A stretch of DNA of 50,446 bases from NCBI GenBank assembly GCA_002412795.1, contig DHVS01000012.1:1-50446 (forward strand). The letters run 5' to 3'. The notes below the pieces were generated by a model that saw only the letters and a list, made by a program, of their open reading frames with translations, was not told the origin of the DNA and ran no database searches. Made by a program: the position numbers and the translations under genes. The stretch is from a bacterium UBP2_UBA5202. Lineage in GTDB: Bacteria; Edwardsbacteria; AC1; EtOH8. Positions 41,423 through 49,201 of this stretch are shown here, piece by piece. The stretch's first letter is position 1; every line of letters begins with the position of its first letter.

Positions 41423-43861
41423 ATGAACCCGCCCGATGCCGAAATGATCGCCAAAGGCCAGCCGTCCCAGGATCCCCCCGAAGCCCCCCGGTTCCTGATG
41501 GTGGAGAGCGCCAAGGACAAGCAGATCAACGCCGACCCGTTAATGCCCTTCAACGTGGTGCAGAAGCGCAGCGGGGAGATAGTCAACTTTGACCGGCGCA
41601 AGATAGCCGAGGCCATCTTCAAGGCGGCCCAGGCGGTGGGTGGGGCCGATCATCTGCTGGCCGAGGCCCTGGCCGAGCAGGTGGAGCTGCTGCTTCACTC
41701 TGCCAAGGGAGGCCAGCACCTGCCCAATGTAGAGGAGATCCAGGACGCGGTGGAGAAGATCCTGATCGAGCGGGGCCACGCCAAGACCGCCAAGGCCTTC
41801 ATCCTGTACCGCGACCAGCGCTCCAAGGTCCGCCGCCAGAACTTCAACATCCGCCAGGTCCAGATGGGCGAGGTGGTGCGGGACAACGACGCCACCGACC
41901 TGGCCCTGTTCATCCAGACCTCCGAGGACAACGTGGCCCAGTGGGACCGGGAGAAGATCGTCAAGGCCCTCAAAAAGGAGGCCGGGGTGGCCGAGGACAC
42001 CGCCCAGAAGATAGCGGCCGAGGTGGAACAGCAGATCCTGGACGCCAAGGTCAAGCGCCTGACCTCGTCCCTGGTGCGCGAGCTGGTGGACGCCAAGCTG
42101 ATAGAATACGGCCTGGAGGAGGCCCGCAAAAGGCACTCCCGGCTGGGTATGCCGCTGTACGATGTGGAGAAGGTGCTGACCGACCGCAACCGGGAGAACG
42201 CCAACATTCCCCACAACCCGGAAGCCACCAACATGACCCTGGCCGAGACCATCAACAAGCAGTTTGCGCTGGCCCGGGTCTTCTCCACCGACGTGGCCGA
42301 CGCCCACAGCCGGGGCGACATCCACCTTCACGACCTGGGGTTCATCAACCGGCCCTACTGCTCGGGACAGAGCCTGGAATACGTCAAGAAATTCGGCCTG
42401 AGCCTGCCCAACGCCCTGTCCATAGCCAAGCCGGCCAAGCATCCGGACACCCTGCTGGCCCACATGGTCAAGATGTCGGCCGCCCTGCAGGGGCACTTTG
42501 CCGGGGCCATCGGCTGGGACGCGGTCAACGTCTTCTTCGCCCCCTTCCTGGTGGGGATGTCCGACCGGGAGATCTCCCAGCTGGCCCAGATGATGATCTT
42601 TGAATACAGCCAGCAGTCGGTGGCCCGGGGCGGCCAGGCCATCTTCTCCGACCTCAACATCTACTGGGAGACCCCCAAGCATTTTGAGAACGTTCCGGCC
42701 ATCGGGCCGGGCGGCGAGTATACCGGCAAGAAGTACGGCGATTATCTTAAGGAATCCCAGCGCTTCGCCTGGGCCCTGTTCGAGGTCTACAAGGGCGGCG
42801 ACGGCACCGGCCGGCCGTTCTTCTTCCCCAAGCCCCAGGCCCACATCACCGAAAAATTCTTTCTGACCCCGGGGCACCAGGAATATCTTGAATTGATCTG
42901 CTCGGTGGCCGCCGACAAAGGCAACACCTATTTCGTGTTCGACCGGGGCGAGACCGCCAAGATCTCCGAGTGCTGCCGCCTGGCCTTCAAGCTGGACGAC
43001 CGGGACCTGATGGACGCCAACACCCCCTGGAAGATGCGCTATTCGGCCCTGCAGAACATCACCGTCAACCTGCCCCGGATAGCCTACCTGGCCAAGGGCG
43101 ACACCAACCAGCTTTACAAGAAGATAGACGAGTTCCTGCACCTGACCGTCAAGGGCCACCAGCAGAAGCGCAAGTTCATAGAAAAACTGATGAACCTGAA
43201 GGACCAGGGACCGCTGGCCCTGCTGGCCATGGAGAAGGACGGAGAGCCGTATCTTAGAATGGGCCGGGTCACCTTCCTGATAGGGATGCTGGGGCTGAAC
43301 GAAATGGTGCAGCACCACATGGGCCAGGAGATGCACGAGAGCGAGGAGGCCTACAAGTTCGGCTTAAAGATGATCGCCTACATGCACCTCAAGATCAAGG
43401 AGCTGGCCAAGGAATACGGGATGAAGTTCGTGCTGGAGCAGACCCCGGCCGAGAGCACCGCCTTCCGCTTTGCCAAGCTGGACATGCAGCAGTTCACCAA
43501 GGATGCCGAGAAGGTGGTCAAGGGCAGCGCCAAGGACGGCACGGTCTACTACACCAACTCCACCTACCTGAACGTGGCTTACCAGATGAACCCGATCGAC
43601 CGGGTGAAGCAGGAGGGCAAGTTCCACGACATGATCGAGGCCGGGGCCCTGACCCACATCTGGCTGGCGGATTCACACCCCAGGGCCAGCTCCATCGCCA
43701 ATTTCGTGGTCAAGTCGTTCCGCCAGACCCGCAACGCCCAGATCGCTTTTTCGCCGGAATTCACCACCTGCAACAGCTGCGGCAAGGTTTACCGGGGTCT
43801 AAAGGACGAGTGCCCCAACTGCAGTAGGAAGACGTACGAGGGGATAAAGAGGATCAAGTAG
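41423..43861 (+). CDS. nrdD: anaerobic ribonucleotide reductase core subunit lacking the glycyl-radical segment
   Basis: 812-aa class III ribonucleoside-triphosphate reductase. The ATG at 41423 follows AAGGAG by four bases; an in-frame start at 41321 lacks one. Two ATP-cones lie at the N terminus (about 44-135 and 145-235), followed by the ten-stranded barrel. Candidate active-site cysteines are C313 (NRPYCSGQ) and C517/C518 (SECCRLAF). The C terminus has the zinc ribbon (CNSCGKVY, C783/C786; ECPNCSRK, C797/C800) and stops 12 residues after its last cysteine. The glycyl-radical motif (R-V-x-G-Y) and tail that normally follow directly are absent. They occur on the small protein at 44144, in the same reading frame after an interval with several stops. 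Reduction of NTPs would thus need assembly of two chains plus NrdG. Confidence 0.92.
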   Translation: MNPPDAEMIAKGQPSQDPPEAPRFLMVESAKDKQINADPLMPFNVVQKRSGEIVNFDRRKIAEAIFKAAQAVGGADHLLAEALAEQVELLLHSAKGGQHLPNVEEIQDAVEKILIERGHAKTAKAFILYRDQRSKVRRQNFNIRQVQMGEVVRDNDATDLALFIQTSEDNVAQWDREKIVKALKKEAGVAEDTAQKIAAEVEQQILDAKVKRLTSSLVRELVDAKLIEYGLEEARKRHSRLGMPLYDVEKVLTDRNRENANIPHNPEATNMTLAETINKQFALARVFSTDVADAHSRGDIHLHDLGFINRPYCSGQSLEYVKKFGLSLPNALSIAKPAKHPDTLLAHMVKMSAALQGHFAGAIGWDAVNVFFAPFLVGMSDREISQLAQMMIFEYSQQSVARGGQAIFSDLNIYWETPKHFENVPAIGPGGEYTGKKYGDYLKESQRFAWALFEVYKGGDGTGRPFFFPKPQAHITEKFFLTPGHQEYLELICSVAADKGNTYFVFDRGETAKISECCRLAFKLDDRDLMDANTPWKMRYSALQNITVNLPRIAYLAKGDTNQLYKKIDEFLHLTVKGHQQKRKFIEKLMNLKDQGPLALLAMEKDGEPYLRMGRVTFLIGMLGLNEMVQHHMGQEMHESEEAYKFGLKMIAYMHLKIKELAKEYGMKFVLEQTPAESTAFRFAKLDMQQFTKDAEKVVKGSAKDGTVYYTNSTYLNVAYQMNPIDRVKQEGKFHDMIEAGALTHIWLADSHPRASSIANFVVKSFRQTRNAQIAFSPEFTTCNSCGKVYRGLKDECPNCSRKTYEGIKRIK

Positions 43862-43897
43862 CTGCCGTCGGCAACCGCTAGACCGTACAGCAGCAAA

Positions 43898-43985
43898 AAA
43901 CTCAACCCCTCATTGGTCCATATAGGTAAACTCAGGACAGGTTCCCGGCTTTACTTTTGCAAGAAGGGATCAAGGGATGAGTTCC
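43898..43985 (-). repeat. dispersed repeat, GGAACTCATC...GGGGTTGAGTTT family, copy 2
   Basis: Read on the - strand it starts GGAACTCATCCC and ends GGGGTTGAGTTT, with about the same length (88 bases) as copy 1 at 13589 (84 bases). ATCCC and TTCT blocks are shared inside. Confidence 0.6.
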
Positions 43986-44070
43986 CAAAACCAGACGAAT
44001 CCTTTCCCCTTTTCCGGCATCTAAACTAAGGTAATTATTAATGATAAAAATACAAATAACTAAAGTAAGC

Positions 44071-44123
44071 GCAATTCACCCGTCCGACGAAGGCTTTAAT
44101 GGCGGCGTAGTGGGATGAATTGC
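44071..44123. repeat. inverted repeat just before the glycyl-radical gene
   Basis: GCAATTCACCC (44071-44081) pairs with GGGATGAATTGC (44112-44123) with one bulge. The interior CGACGAAGGC...GGCGGCG is not strongly paired. It looks like a dispersed palindromic element. Confidence 0.6.
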
Positions 44124-44143
44124 CCCAACAGGAGGAGACAACC

Positions 44144-44431
44144 ATGGAACTGCAGGAACTGAAAGACAAACTGACCTCGGAAAAACAGTCCTTTGAATTC
44201 AACGAAGAGGACGGAGGAATCTACATCCGCAATAAGCGCTACGACACCAAGATCCACGCCAGCTACGAGGCGGTAGAGAAACACGACTGGAACACCATCA
44301 AAGCCCAGACCGTGGCCGGGCGCGACGTCAACCACATCACCCGGGTCACCGGATACTTCACCATCGTGGAAGGCTGGAACAAGGGCAAGATCGGGGAACT
44401 GCGGGACCGGTATAAATCGCAGGTCAAGTAG
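44144..44431 (+). CDS. stand-alone glycyl-radical domain protein of the class III reductase
   Basis: 95 aa. The ATG at 44144 follows GGAGGA by seven bases. The C-terminal third (about 63-95; NHITRVTGYFTIVEGWNKGK, then IGELRDRY) matches the glycyl-radical loop and tail of NrdD, with G70 in RVTGYF as the radical-bearing glycine. The first 60 residues (MELQELKDKLTSEKQSFEFN, then a Lys/Arg/Tyr-rich beta-like stretch) are not part of usual NrdD and may dock onto the core subunit. The gene lies between nrdD, which lacks this motif, and redoxin and nrdG genes. By analogy with GrcA, a separate glycyl-radical subunit for pyruvate formate-lyase, it probably supplies the radical in trans. It would be activated by NrdG. 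Confidence 0.85.
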   Translation: MELQELKDKLTSEKQSFEFNEEDGGIYIRNKRYDTKIHASYEAVEKHDWNTIKAQTVAGRDVNHITRVTGYFTIVEGWNKGKIGELRDRYKSQVK

Positions 44432-44435
44432 CACC

Positions 44436-44472
44436 TAACCCCCTGCCCCTTCCCCGCGAGGGAAGGGGAGCA
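44436..44472. repeat. palindromic dispersed element, sibling of the one at 7977
   Basis: CCCCTTCCC (44446-44454), loop CGCGA, GGGAAGGGG (44460-44468), preceded by CTAACCCCCTG. Same layout as the translated copy inside the carboxypeptidase gene. Confidence 0.7.
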
Positions 44473-44502
44473 AACCAGACAAAAGAAAAGAGAAACGAGA
44501 TA

Positions 44503-44808
44503 ATGGAAATAAAAGTATTCGGGCGGCCCAGCTGCCAGGTCTGCAAGCAGGCCATAGAAAAGATAGGCTATTTTCTGGACAAGTGGAAATACACCGAACA
44601 GGTGCCGGTCAACTATTTTGATATGGACACCATGGATGGCCTGGCCGAGGGGGCTTTTTACGAGGTCTCCGACATTCCCACCGTGGTGCTGGAATACAAG
44701 AAGGAGGAACTGGACCGCTGGGTCAAGCGTCCGCCGCTATCCAAAGAACTGAAGCCCCACCTGGACAAGGCCTTCAAGGGCGCGGCCGGTCCGGAAGAGG
44801 AGGATTGA
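44503..44808 (+). CDS. glutaredoxin/thioredoxin-like CxxC redoxin
   Basis: 101-aa thioredoxin-fold protein beginning MEIKVFGRPSCQVCKQAIEK, with redox pair C11-x2-C14 and a cis-Pro-like SDIPTVVLEY segment (P near 67). The tail is charged and ends in acidic residues. Placed between the glycyl-radical protein and nrdG, it is a good candidate for the electron donor of the reductase, in the way that some class III enzymes use thioredoxin or glutaredoxin instead of formate. NrdH-like function is inferred from context. It could also be a general redoxin. Confidence 0.82.
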   Translation: MEIKVFGRPSCQVCKQAIEKIGYFLDKWKYTEQVPVNYFDMDTMDGLAEGAFYEVSDIPTVVLEYKKEELDRWVKRPPLSKELKPHLDKAFKGAAGPEEED

Positions 44809-44815
44809 TCCCCGA

Positions 44816-44918
44816 GTGTCATTCTGAGCCGGGCAATCCGCCTGGCAAGCCGAAGAATCTGCACTATAATAGTAGATCCTTCGATTAGTTCGGCACGAAG
44901 CCAACCTCAGGATGACAC
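44816..44918. repeat. 103-base imperfect inverted repeat element before nrdG
   Basis: Outer arms GTGTCATTCTGAG (44816-44828) and CTCAGGATGACAC (44906-44918); inner arms CGAAGAATCT (44851-44860) and AGATCCTTCG (44874-44883). This GTCATTCTGAG...CTCAGGATGAC pattern is known as a widespread intergenic repeat. Its right end supplies an ATG (44912) in frame with nrdG. Confidence 0.75.
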
Positions 44919-44941
44919 CGTTGTTCAAAGTGAAGGATACA

Positions 44942-45664
44942 ATGGAAATAAAAGGGTTCATAGAGACATCGCTGATCGACTGGGACGGCAAGCTGGTCTC
45001 AGTCTTTTTTTTGCCCGGCTGCAATTTCCGCTGCCCTTTCTGCCACAACCACCAGTTGTGGAAGGAGCCGCAGAAGGTGGAGACCGTTCCCTGGCAGAGG
45101 GTCAGCGGTTTTCTTAAAGGCAAGAAGGGCTGGATCGACGGGGTGGTTATCACCGGGGGCGAGCCCACCGTGCACCAGGACCTGCCGGAGTTCATCGGGT
45201 CGCTGCGGGAGATGGGCCTGCTGATAAAGCTGGACACCAACGGGGCCAATCCCGAAATGCTGCAGTCGCTGATTGACAAAAAACTGGTGGACTACGTGGC
45301 CATGGACCTGAAGGCTACCCTGGATACCATCTACAGCCAGGCGGCCGGGACCAAGGTGAACCTGGACGACATCAGGCGCTCGATAGAGATACTGATGACA
45401 GGCAAAACGGACTACGAGTTCCGGACCACGTTGGTGCCGTTGTTCCACGGTCTGGAGAACGTCAGGCAGATGGGCAAAAGCATCAAGGGGGCCAAAAAAT
45501 GGGTGCTGCAGCAGTTCGTGCCCCAGAACTCGGAAACGTCGATGCTTAAGCACGTCTGGCCCTACGCCGAGGAGTACCTGGTGAAGATGCAGCAGGAGGG
45601 AAGCAAATGGGTGGAAAGCTGCATTTTGCGGGGGATAAGCGAGATCGCCGCCGACCAGGTTTGA
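44942..45664 (+). CDS. nrdG: anaerobic ribonucleotide reductase activating enzyme (radical SAM)
   Basis: 240-aa radical SAM activase that uses a 4Fe-4S cluster and S-adenosylmethionine to form the glycyl radical. The cluster motif is GCNFRCPFC (C27, C31, C34); the GGEPT SAM-binding motif (VVITGGEPTVHQDL) is present; DTNGANPE and AMDLKATLDTIY follow. ATG at 44942 is chosen (GAAGGA upstream, conserved MEIKGF start); an in-frame ATG at 44912 lies inside an inserted repeat. Longer than the E. coli-type NrdG, it belongs to the larger subfamily often paired with redoxin-type reductases. Its substrate is presumably G70 of the 95-residue protein, not NrdD itself. Confidence 0.92.
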   Translation: MEIKGFIETSLIDWDGKLVSVFFLPGCNFRCPFCHNHQLWKEPQKVETVPWQRVSGFLKGKKGWIDGVVITGGEPTVHQDLPEFIGSLREMGLLIKLDTNGANPEMLQSLIDKKLVDYVAMDLKATLDTIYSQAAGTKVNLDDIRRSIEILMTGKTDYEFRTTLVPLFHGLENVRQMGKSIKGAKKWVLQQFVPQNSETSMLKHVWPYAEEYLVKMQQEGSKWVESCILRGISEIAADQV

Positions 45665-45680
45665 GAGCCCGAAGAAAACC

Positions 45681-45710
45681 GGACGCAGATCAACGCTGAT
45701 CTGATGGATT
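45681..45710. repeat. dispersed GGACGCAGATCAACGCTGATC-type repeat with hairpin
   Basis: CAGATCA (45686-45692), loop ACGC, TGATCTG (45697-45703) is a perfect small hairpin inside a sequence resembling a common intergenic repeat. Confidence 0.5.
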
Positions 45711-45786
45711 ATTTATTGGAGATCTGGAGACAAATAGAAAATTCTCCTGCTTTCCTGGTTTCCTTATGAAAGATGTTCAGTAAATA

Positions 45787-45816
45787 AAAAGCCGCCCCAT
45801 GGCTGGGGCGGCTTTT
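45787..45816. terminator. bidirectional terminator between nrdG and metH
   Basis: AAAAGCCGCCCC (45787-45798), loop ATGGCT, GGGGCGGCTTTT (45805-45816). The perfect 12-bp stem has A and T tracts on either side, serving the convergent nrd and met operons. Confidence 0.9.
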
Positions 45817-45835
45817 CTGTTTCCTTTTTACAGGC

Positions 45836-48800
45836 CTAATCCTTGCAAAAGATGATGGCGCTGGTGCTGAATTCCGGGTCCATCTGGTGCGATTCGCTTA
45901 ATGCCACCTTTATCCGGGCGGGCTTGAGCACGGTGAACACCTTTTCCTGCTGGGACAGCTTGGGCCAGACCGGATATCCGGGGCTGAGCCGCACACTGTT
46001 CTCCCAGCCGGCCAGTTTGTTGATCCGGGCGTTGTTCCACTTGGCCAGGGCCTCGGTCAGCTCGGCGGCCAGACCGTGCAGCAAAAATTCCTTCTGCACT
46101 TTTCCCTCCTGGTTCAGTTTGCGGCAGCGCTTGCTGACCCTTCTGCCCAGGGTCACCAGCTGCAGGGCCATCGTCAGTTCCTCCCGGGAGCCGGCCGGGA
46201 TGCTGCCGCGGATCTTTTCCGAAAAGGTAAGGGTCAGCCATTCTTTCTGGGACTTTGGTTTCAAGACCACCAGCTGGTAACCCTTCCACCTGGCCCGGTA
46301 GAACCCGTAAACTGCCCTGGGCTTAAAGACTTCCTTCTTGATGGCCATCTCCCACATCTCGTTGAAGGCGGTATCGGCCGCGGCGGCCTGCTGTCCGGCC
46401 TTGGCCTGGTCTGCTTTGGCGGAGACCATCTGCCAGCGGGACTGGTACAGCGACCGGCGGTTCAGGTGCTCCAGCAGGAGATAGAGGGGGATCTTTTTCT
46501 CCACCTGGCTGCCCTCAAAGGGAAGTCTTATTTTTTTCTGCGAGGCCCGAACCTTTAGACCCTCCGGTTTAGTTTCCGGTTTAGCCTTGACCGGTGTAAT
46601 ACGGACCTTCTTATCTTCTGAGCCTTCTGATCTTCGGTTGTCCTTGGTGACTGGTATTGGGGCCGCAGGCTTGGCCGGGGCGGTCAGCTGCTGCATCACT
46701 TTAAGCCCGTCCATGGCGTCCCTGGCGTAGCGGACGGCCGGGTAAACCGGGATCATCGTCTTTTCCAGGTACTCTGCGCTAAGTGCCGCGCCGCCGCAGA
46801 TCACCGGCAGGTCCAGGCCCTGGGCCTTGAACACCTCCAGGTATTCGGTCATGGCCTTCACCGATTCCACCAACAGGCCGGAGAGGCCCACCGCGTCGGG
46901 CTTATTTTCCCGGACGGCGGTGATGATCTGCTCGGCGCTCTGCTTGACCCCCAGGTTGATCACCTTGAATCCGTTGGCCTCCAGGATCATGGCCACCAGG
47001 TTCTTGCCGATGTCGTGGATGTCGCCACGGACAGTGGCCAATACTATTGAGCCGCGGTCTTCTGCCTTCTTCTTTCCCAGCATCGGCTTCAAAAAGTCAG
47101 AAGCGCTGCGCATCACCTCGGCCGAGCGCAGCACAAAGGGCAGCTGCAGCTTGCCCTGGCCGAAAAGTTTTCCCACCTTGTCCATGGCCGGCAGCAGGTC
47201 CTCCCGGATGATGAACAGGGGAGTTTCCTCCTTTAACAGGGCCTTCAGGGTCTGCTCCAGGCCCTGGCTGTCGCCGGACAGCACGTGCTGTTCCAGCCGC
47301 TGGGCCGGGGCCACGAAGTTCCGGTGGGCCACGCTTTCCTCCCCGAGCTTGTGATGGGAGAAGAAGGCCAGCAGGGCCTCCAGCGGCGGCTTGGAGCCAG
47401 TCTGTCTATTGAGTATCAGGTCGTCGCACAGTTTCACCAACTGGGGCGGCACCAGGTGCAGGGGCATTATCCGCCCGGCGTGCATGATAGCCGCGTCCAA
47501 ACCCCTTTCCACCGCCCGGCGCAGGAACACCGAGTTCAAAGCCTTACGGGCCTGGGGCGCCAGGCCGTAAGAGATGTTGCTGACGCCCAGGACTGTGTGG
47601 GAATTTGGGAACAGGGACTTGATCTTTGATATGGCGTCAAGAGTCTCCCTACCGGCGTTCTTCAGCGATTCGTCCCCGCTGCCCAGGCTGAAGGTCAGGA
47701 AGTCAAACAGCAGGTCCTGTTCCGCTAGTCCGCATTCCAGGGCTATAGCATGGAGTCTTTGGGCCACGGCGATCTTCCTGTCAGCGGTGTCGGCCAGGCC
47801 CTGCTCGTCAATGGTCAGACAGACCACGGCCGCGCCGTACTGCCGGCAAAGCTCAAAGGTTTCCCTGGCTCTTTTTCCTCCGTCCTCCAGGTTGACCGAG
47901 TTGACGATGCAGCGCCCGGCCAGGCGCTTTAACGCCTCTTCCACCACTTGGGGGCTGGTGGAGTCTATCATCACCGGCAGCTGGAGGCGGGTGTTGAGCA
48001 TGGAGCAGAAGACCTGGTAATCCAAAACCTCCTGCCGTCCGGCCGCCGCCAGGGAAAGGTCTATGGCGTGGGACTGCTCGGCCTGCTGGTCCAGGGCCAC
48101 CTTCATCATGCCTTCGTAGTCGTCCTTTTGCAGGCATTCCCTAAAAAGCTTGCTGCCGGTGACGTTGGTCCGCTCCCCGATGATCAGCGGTTTGGGTTCG
48201 GTGCTGATGTCCTGGGATTGGTAGAGCGAGGAGATCCGGGCCGTCCTGGTTTCCAGGGGCTTGCGGGCCGGAATGTCCTTTAAGGCCGAAGCCAGCTCCC
48301 GGATGTGCTCCGGCGTGGTTCCGCAGCAGCCTCCGGCGATGTTCAGGCCCACCGCGGAGGCAAAACTTTTCATCTGCCCGGCAAAATCCTTGGGATCCAG
48401 GTCGTAGACCGTCCGGCCGTCCGCTAATTTGGGCAGGCCGGCGTTGGGCATCAGGAACAATGGTTTTGATGAATGCCGGGCCAGGTAGTAGACAGCCTCG
48501 GTTAAGCCCTTTGGCCCCAGACTGCAGTTGAGGCCGATGGCGGCCAGCGGCAGGGGCTCCAGCGCGGCCAGCACCGCGGCGATGTCGCTGCCCAGCAGGG
48601 TCCGGCCGCTCTGATCTATGGTTACCGAGCCGATGACGGGCTTTGGCTGGTTCTGCTCCTTCATGGCCCGGTCAATGGCGATGACCGCGGCCTTCAGCTG
48701 CAGCAGGTCCTGGCAGGTCTCCACTATAAAGCAGTCAACCCCGCCGGCCAGCAGACCCTGGGCCTGGGGCAGGTAGCTCTGCACCAGCTCGTCAAATGAG

Positions 48801-49201
48801 ATTTGTCCCAGGCCGGGCAGTTTTGAGCCCGGGCCCATGGAACCGGCCGCGTATCTGGGATCATCGGGCTGGGAGAATTGTTCTGCCGCCTGTTTGGCCA
48901 GCCGGGCCGCCTGCTGGTTGATCTCAAAACATCTATCGGCCAGGCCGTGTTCGGCCAGGATGTGTCTGGCCCCGCCAAAGCTGTCGGTCTCGATGATCTG
49001 GGCCCCGGCGGTAAGGTAGTCCTGGTGTATCTTCTGGATGACATCGGGCCGGGAGAGGCACAGGAACTCGTGACAGCCGGGATGGCCGCCGTAATCCCCG
49101 TCGTTCAATCCGGCCGCAAAAAGCTGGCTGCCCATGCCGCCGTCCATTATCAGGATCTTTTGGCGGGAGATGTTCAAGATACCTTCCCGGTCGTTCATCA
49201 T
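45836..49201 (-). CDS. metH: cobalamin-dependent methionine synthase
   Basis: 1121-aa enzyme moving a methyl group from methyl-tetrahydrofolate via cobalamin to homocysteine. The homocysteine domain (1-320) has the zinc cysteines in GLNCSLG (C226) and GGCCGTT (C292, C293). The pterin domain (about 338-610) begins IIGERTNVTGSK. The cobalamin cap and binding domains (about 620-840) carry DIHDIG with the lower-ligand H729. A Pro/Lys-rich linker leads to a C-terminal activation-domain-like part (about 890-1121; RLSPGYPVWP, then LSESHQM). That part ends soon after this motif, so the last strands of the classic S-adenosylmethionine-binding activation domain seem missing or altered. The start overlaps the metF stop by four bases. 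Confidence 0.93.
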   Translation of the reverse strand: MMNDREGILNISRQKILIMDGGMGSQLFAAGLNDGDYGGHPGCHEFLCLSRPDVIQKIHQDYLTAGAQIIETDSFGGARHILAEHGLADRCFEINQQAARLAKQAAEQFSQPDDPRYAAGSMGPGSKLPGLGQISFDELVQSYLPQAQGLLAGGVDCFIVETCQDLLQLKAAVIAIDRAMKEQNQPKPVIGSVTIDQSGRTLLGSDIAAVLAALEPLPLAAIGLNCSLGPKGLTEAVYYLARHSSKPLFLMPNAGLPKLADGRTVYDLDPKDFAGQMKSFASAVGLNIAGGCCGTTPEHIRELASALKDIPARKPLETRTARISSLYQSQDISTEPKPLIIGERTNVTGSKLFRECLQKDDYEGMMKVALDQQAEQSHAIDLSLAAAGRQEVLDYQVFCSMLNTRLQLPVMIDSTSPQVVEEALKRLAGRCIVNSVNLEDGGKRARETFELCRQYGAAVVCLTIDEQGLADTADRKIAVAQRLHAIALECGLAEQDLLFDFLTFSLGSGDESLKNAGRETLDAISKIKSLFPNSHTVLGVSNISYGLAPQARKALNSVFLRRAVERGLDAAIMHAGRIMPLHLVPPQLVKLCDDLILNRQTGSKPPLEALLAFFSHHKLGEESVAHRNFVAPAQRLEQHVLSGDSQGLEQTLKALLKEETPLFIIREDLLPAMDKVGKLFGQGKLQLPFVLRSAEVMRSASDFLKPMLGKKKAEDRGSIVLATVRGDIHDIGKNLVAMILEANGFKVINLGVKQSAEQIITAVRENKPDAVGLSGLLVESVKAMTEYLEVFKAQGLDLPVICGGAALSAEYLEKTMIPVYPAVRYARDAMDGLKVMQQLTAPAKPAAPIPVTKDNRRSEGSEDKKVRITPVKAKPETKPEGLKVRASQKKIRLPFEGSQVEKKIPLYLLLEHLNRRSLYQSRWQMVSAKADQAKAGQQAAAADTAFNEMWEMAIKKEVFKPRAVYGFYRARWKGYQLVVLKPKSQKEWLTLTFSEKIRGSIPAGSREELTMALQLVTLGRRVSKRCRKLNQEGKVQKEFLLHGLAAELTEALAKWNNARINKLAGWENSVRLSPGYPVWPKLSQQEKVFTVLKPARIKVALSESHQMDPEFSTSAIIFCKD

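Larger units (their letters stand above)
43862..44143. other. repeat-filled spacer between nrdD and the glycyl-radical gene
   Basis: 282 bases containing a dispersed repeat (43898-43985) and an inverted repeat (44071-44123). The frame shared by the two flanking genes is closed by the nrdD TAG, a TAA near 44024 and a TAG at 44108. No coding sequence is supported. Confidence 0.75.

Noticed and set aside
41540..43336. 598-codon open frame opposite nrdD
   Set aside because: Antisense shadow of a highly conserved gene; Leu/Val/Gly/His-rich composition without motifs.
43862..44026. Readthrough of the nrdD TAG to give a longer NrdD with its glycyl radical
   Set aside because: The in-frame continuation runs about 54 codons to a TAA with no R-V-x-G-Y motif and matches a dispersed repeat; further in-frame stops precede the small gene.
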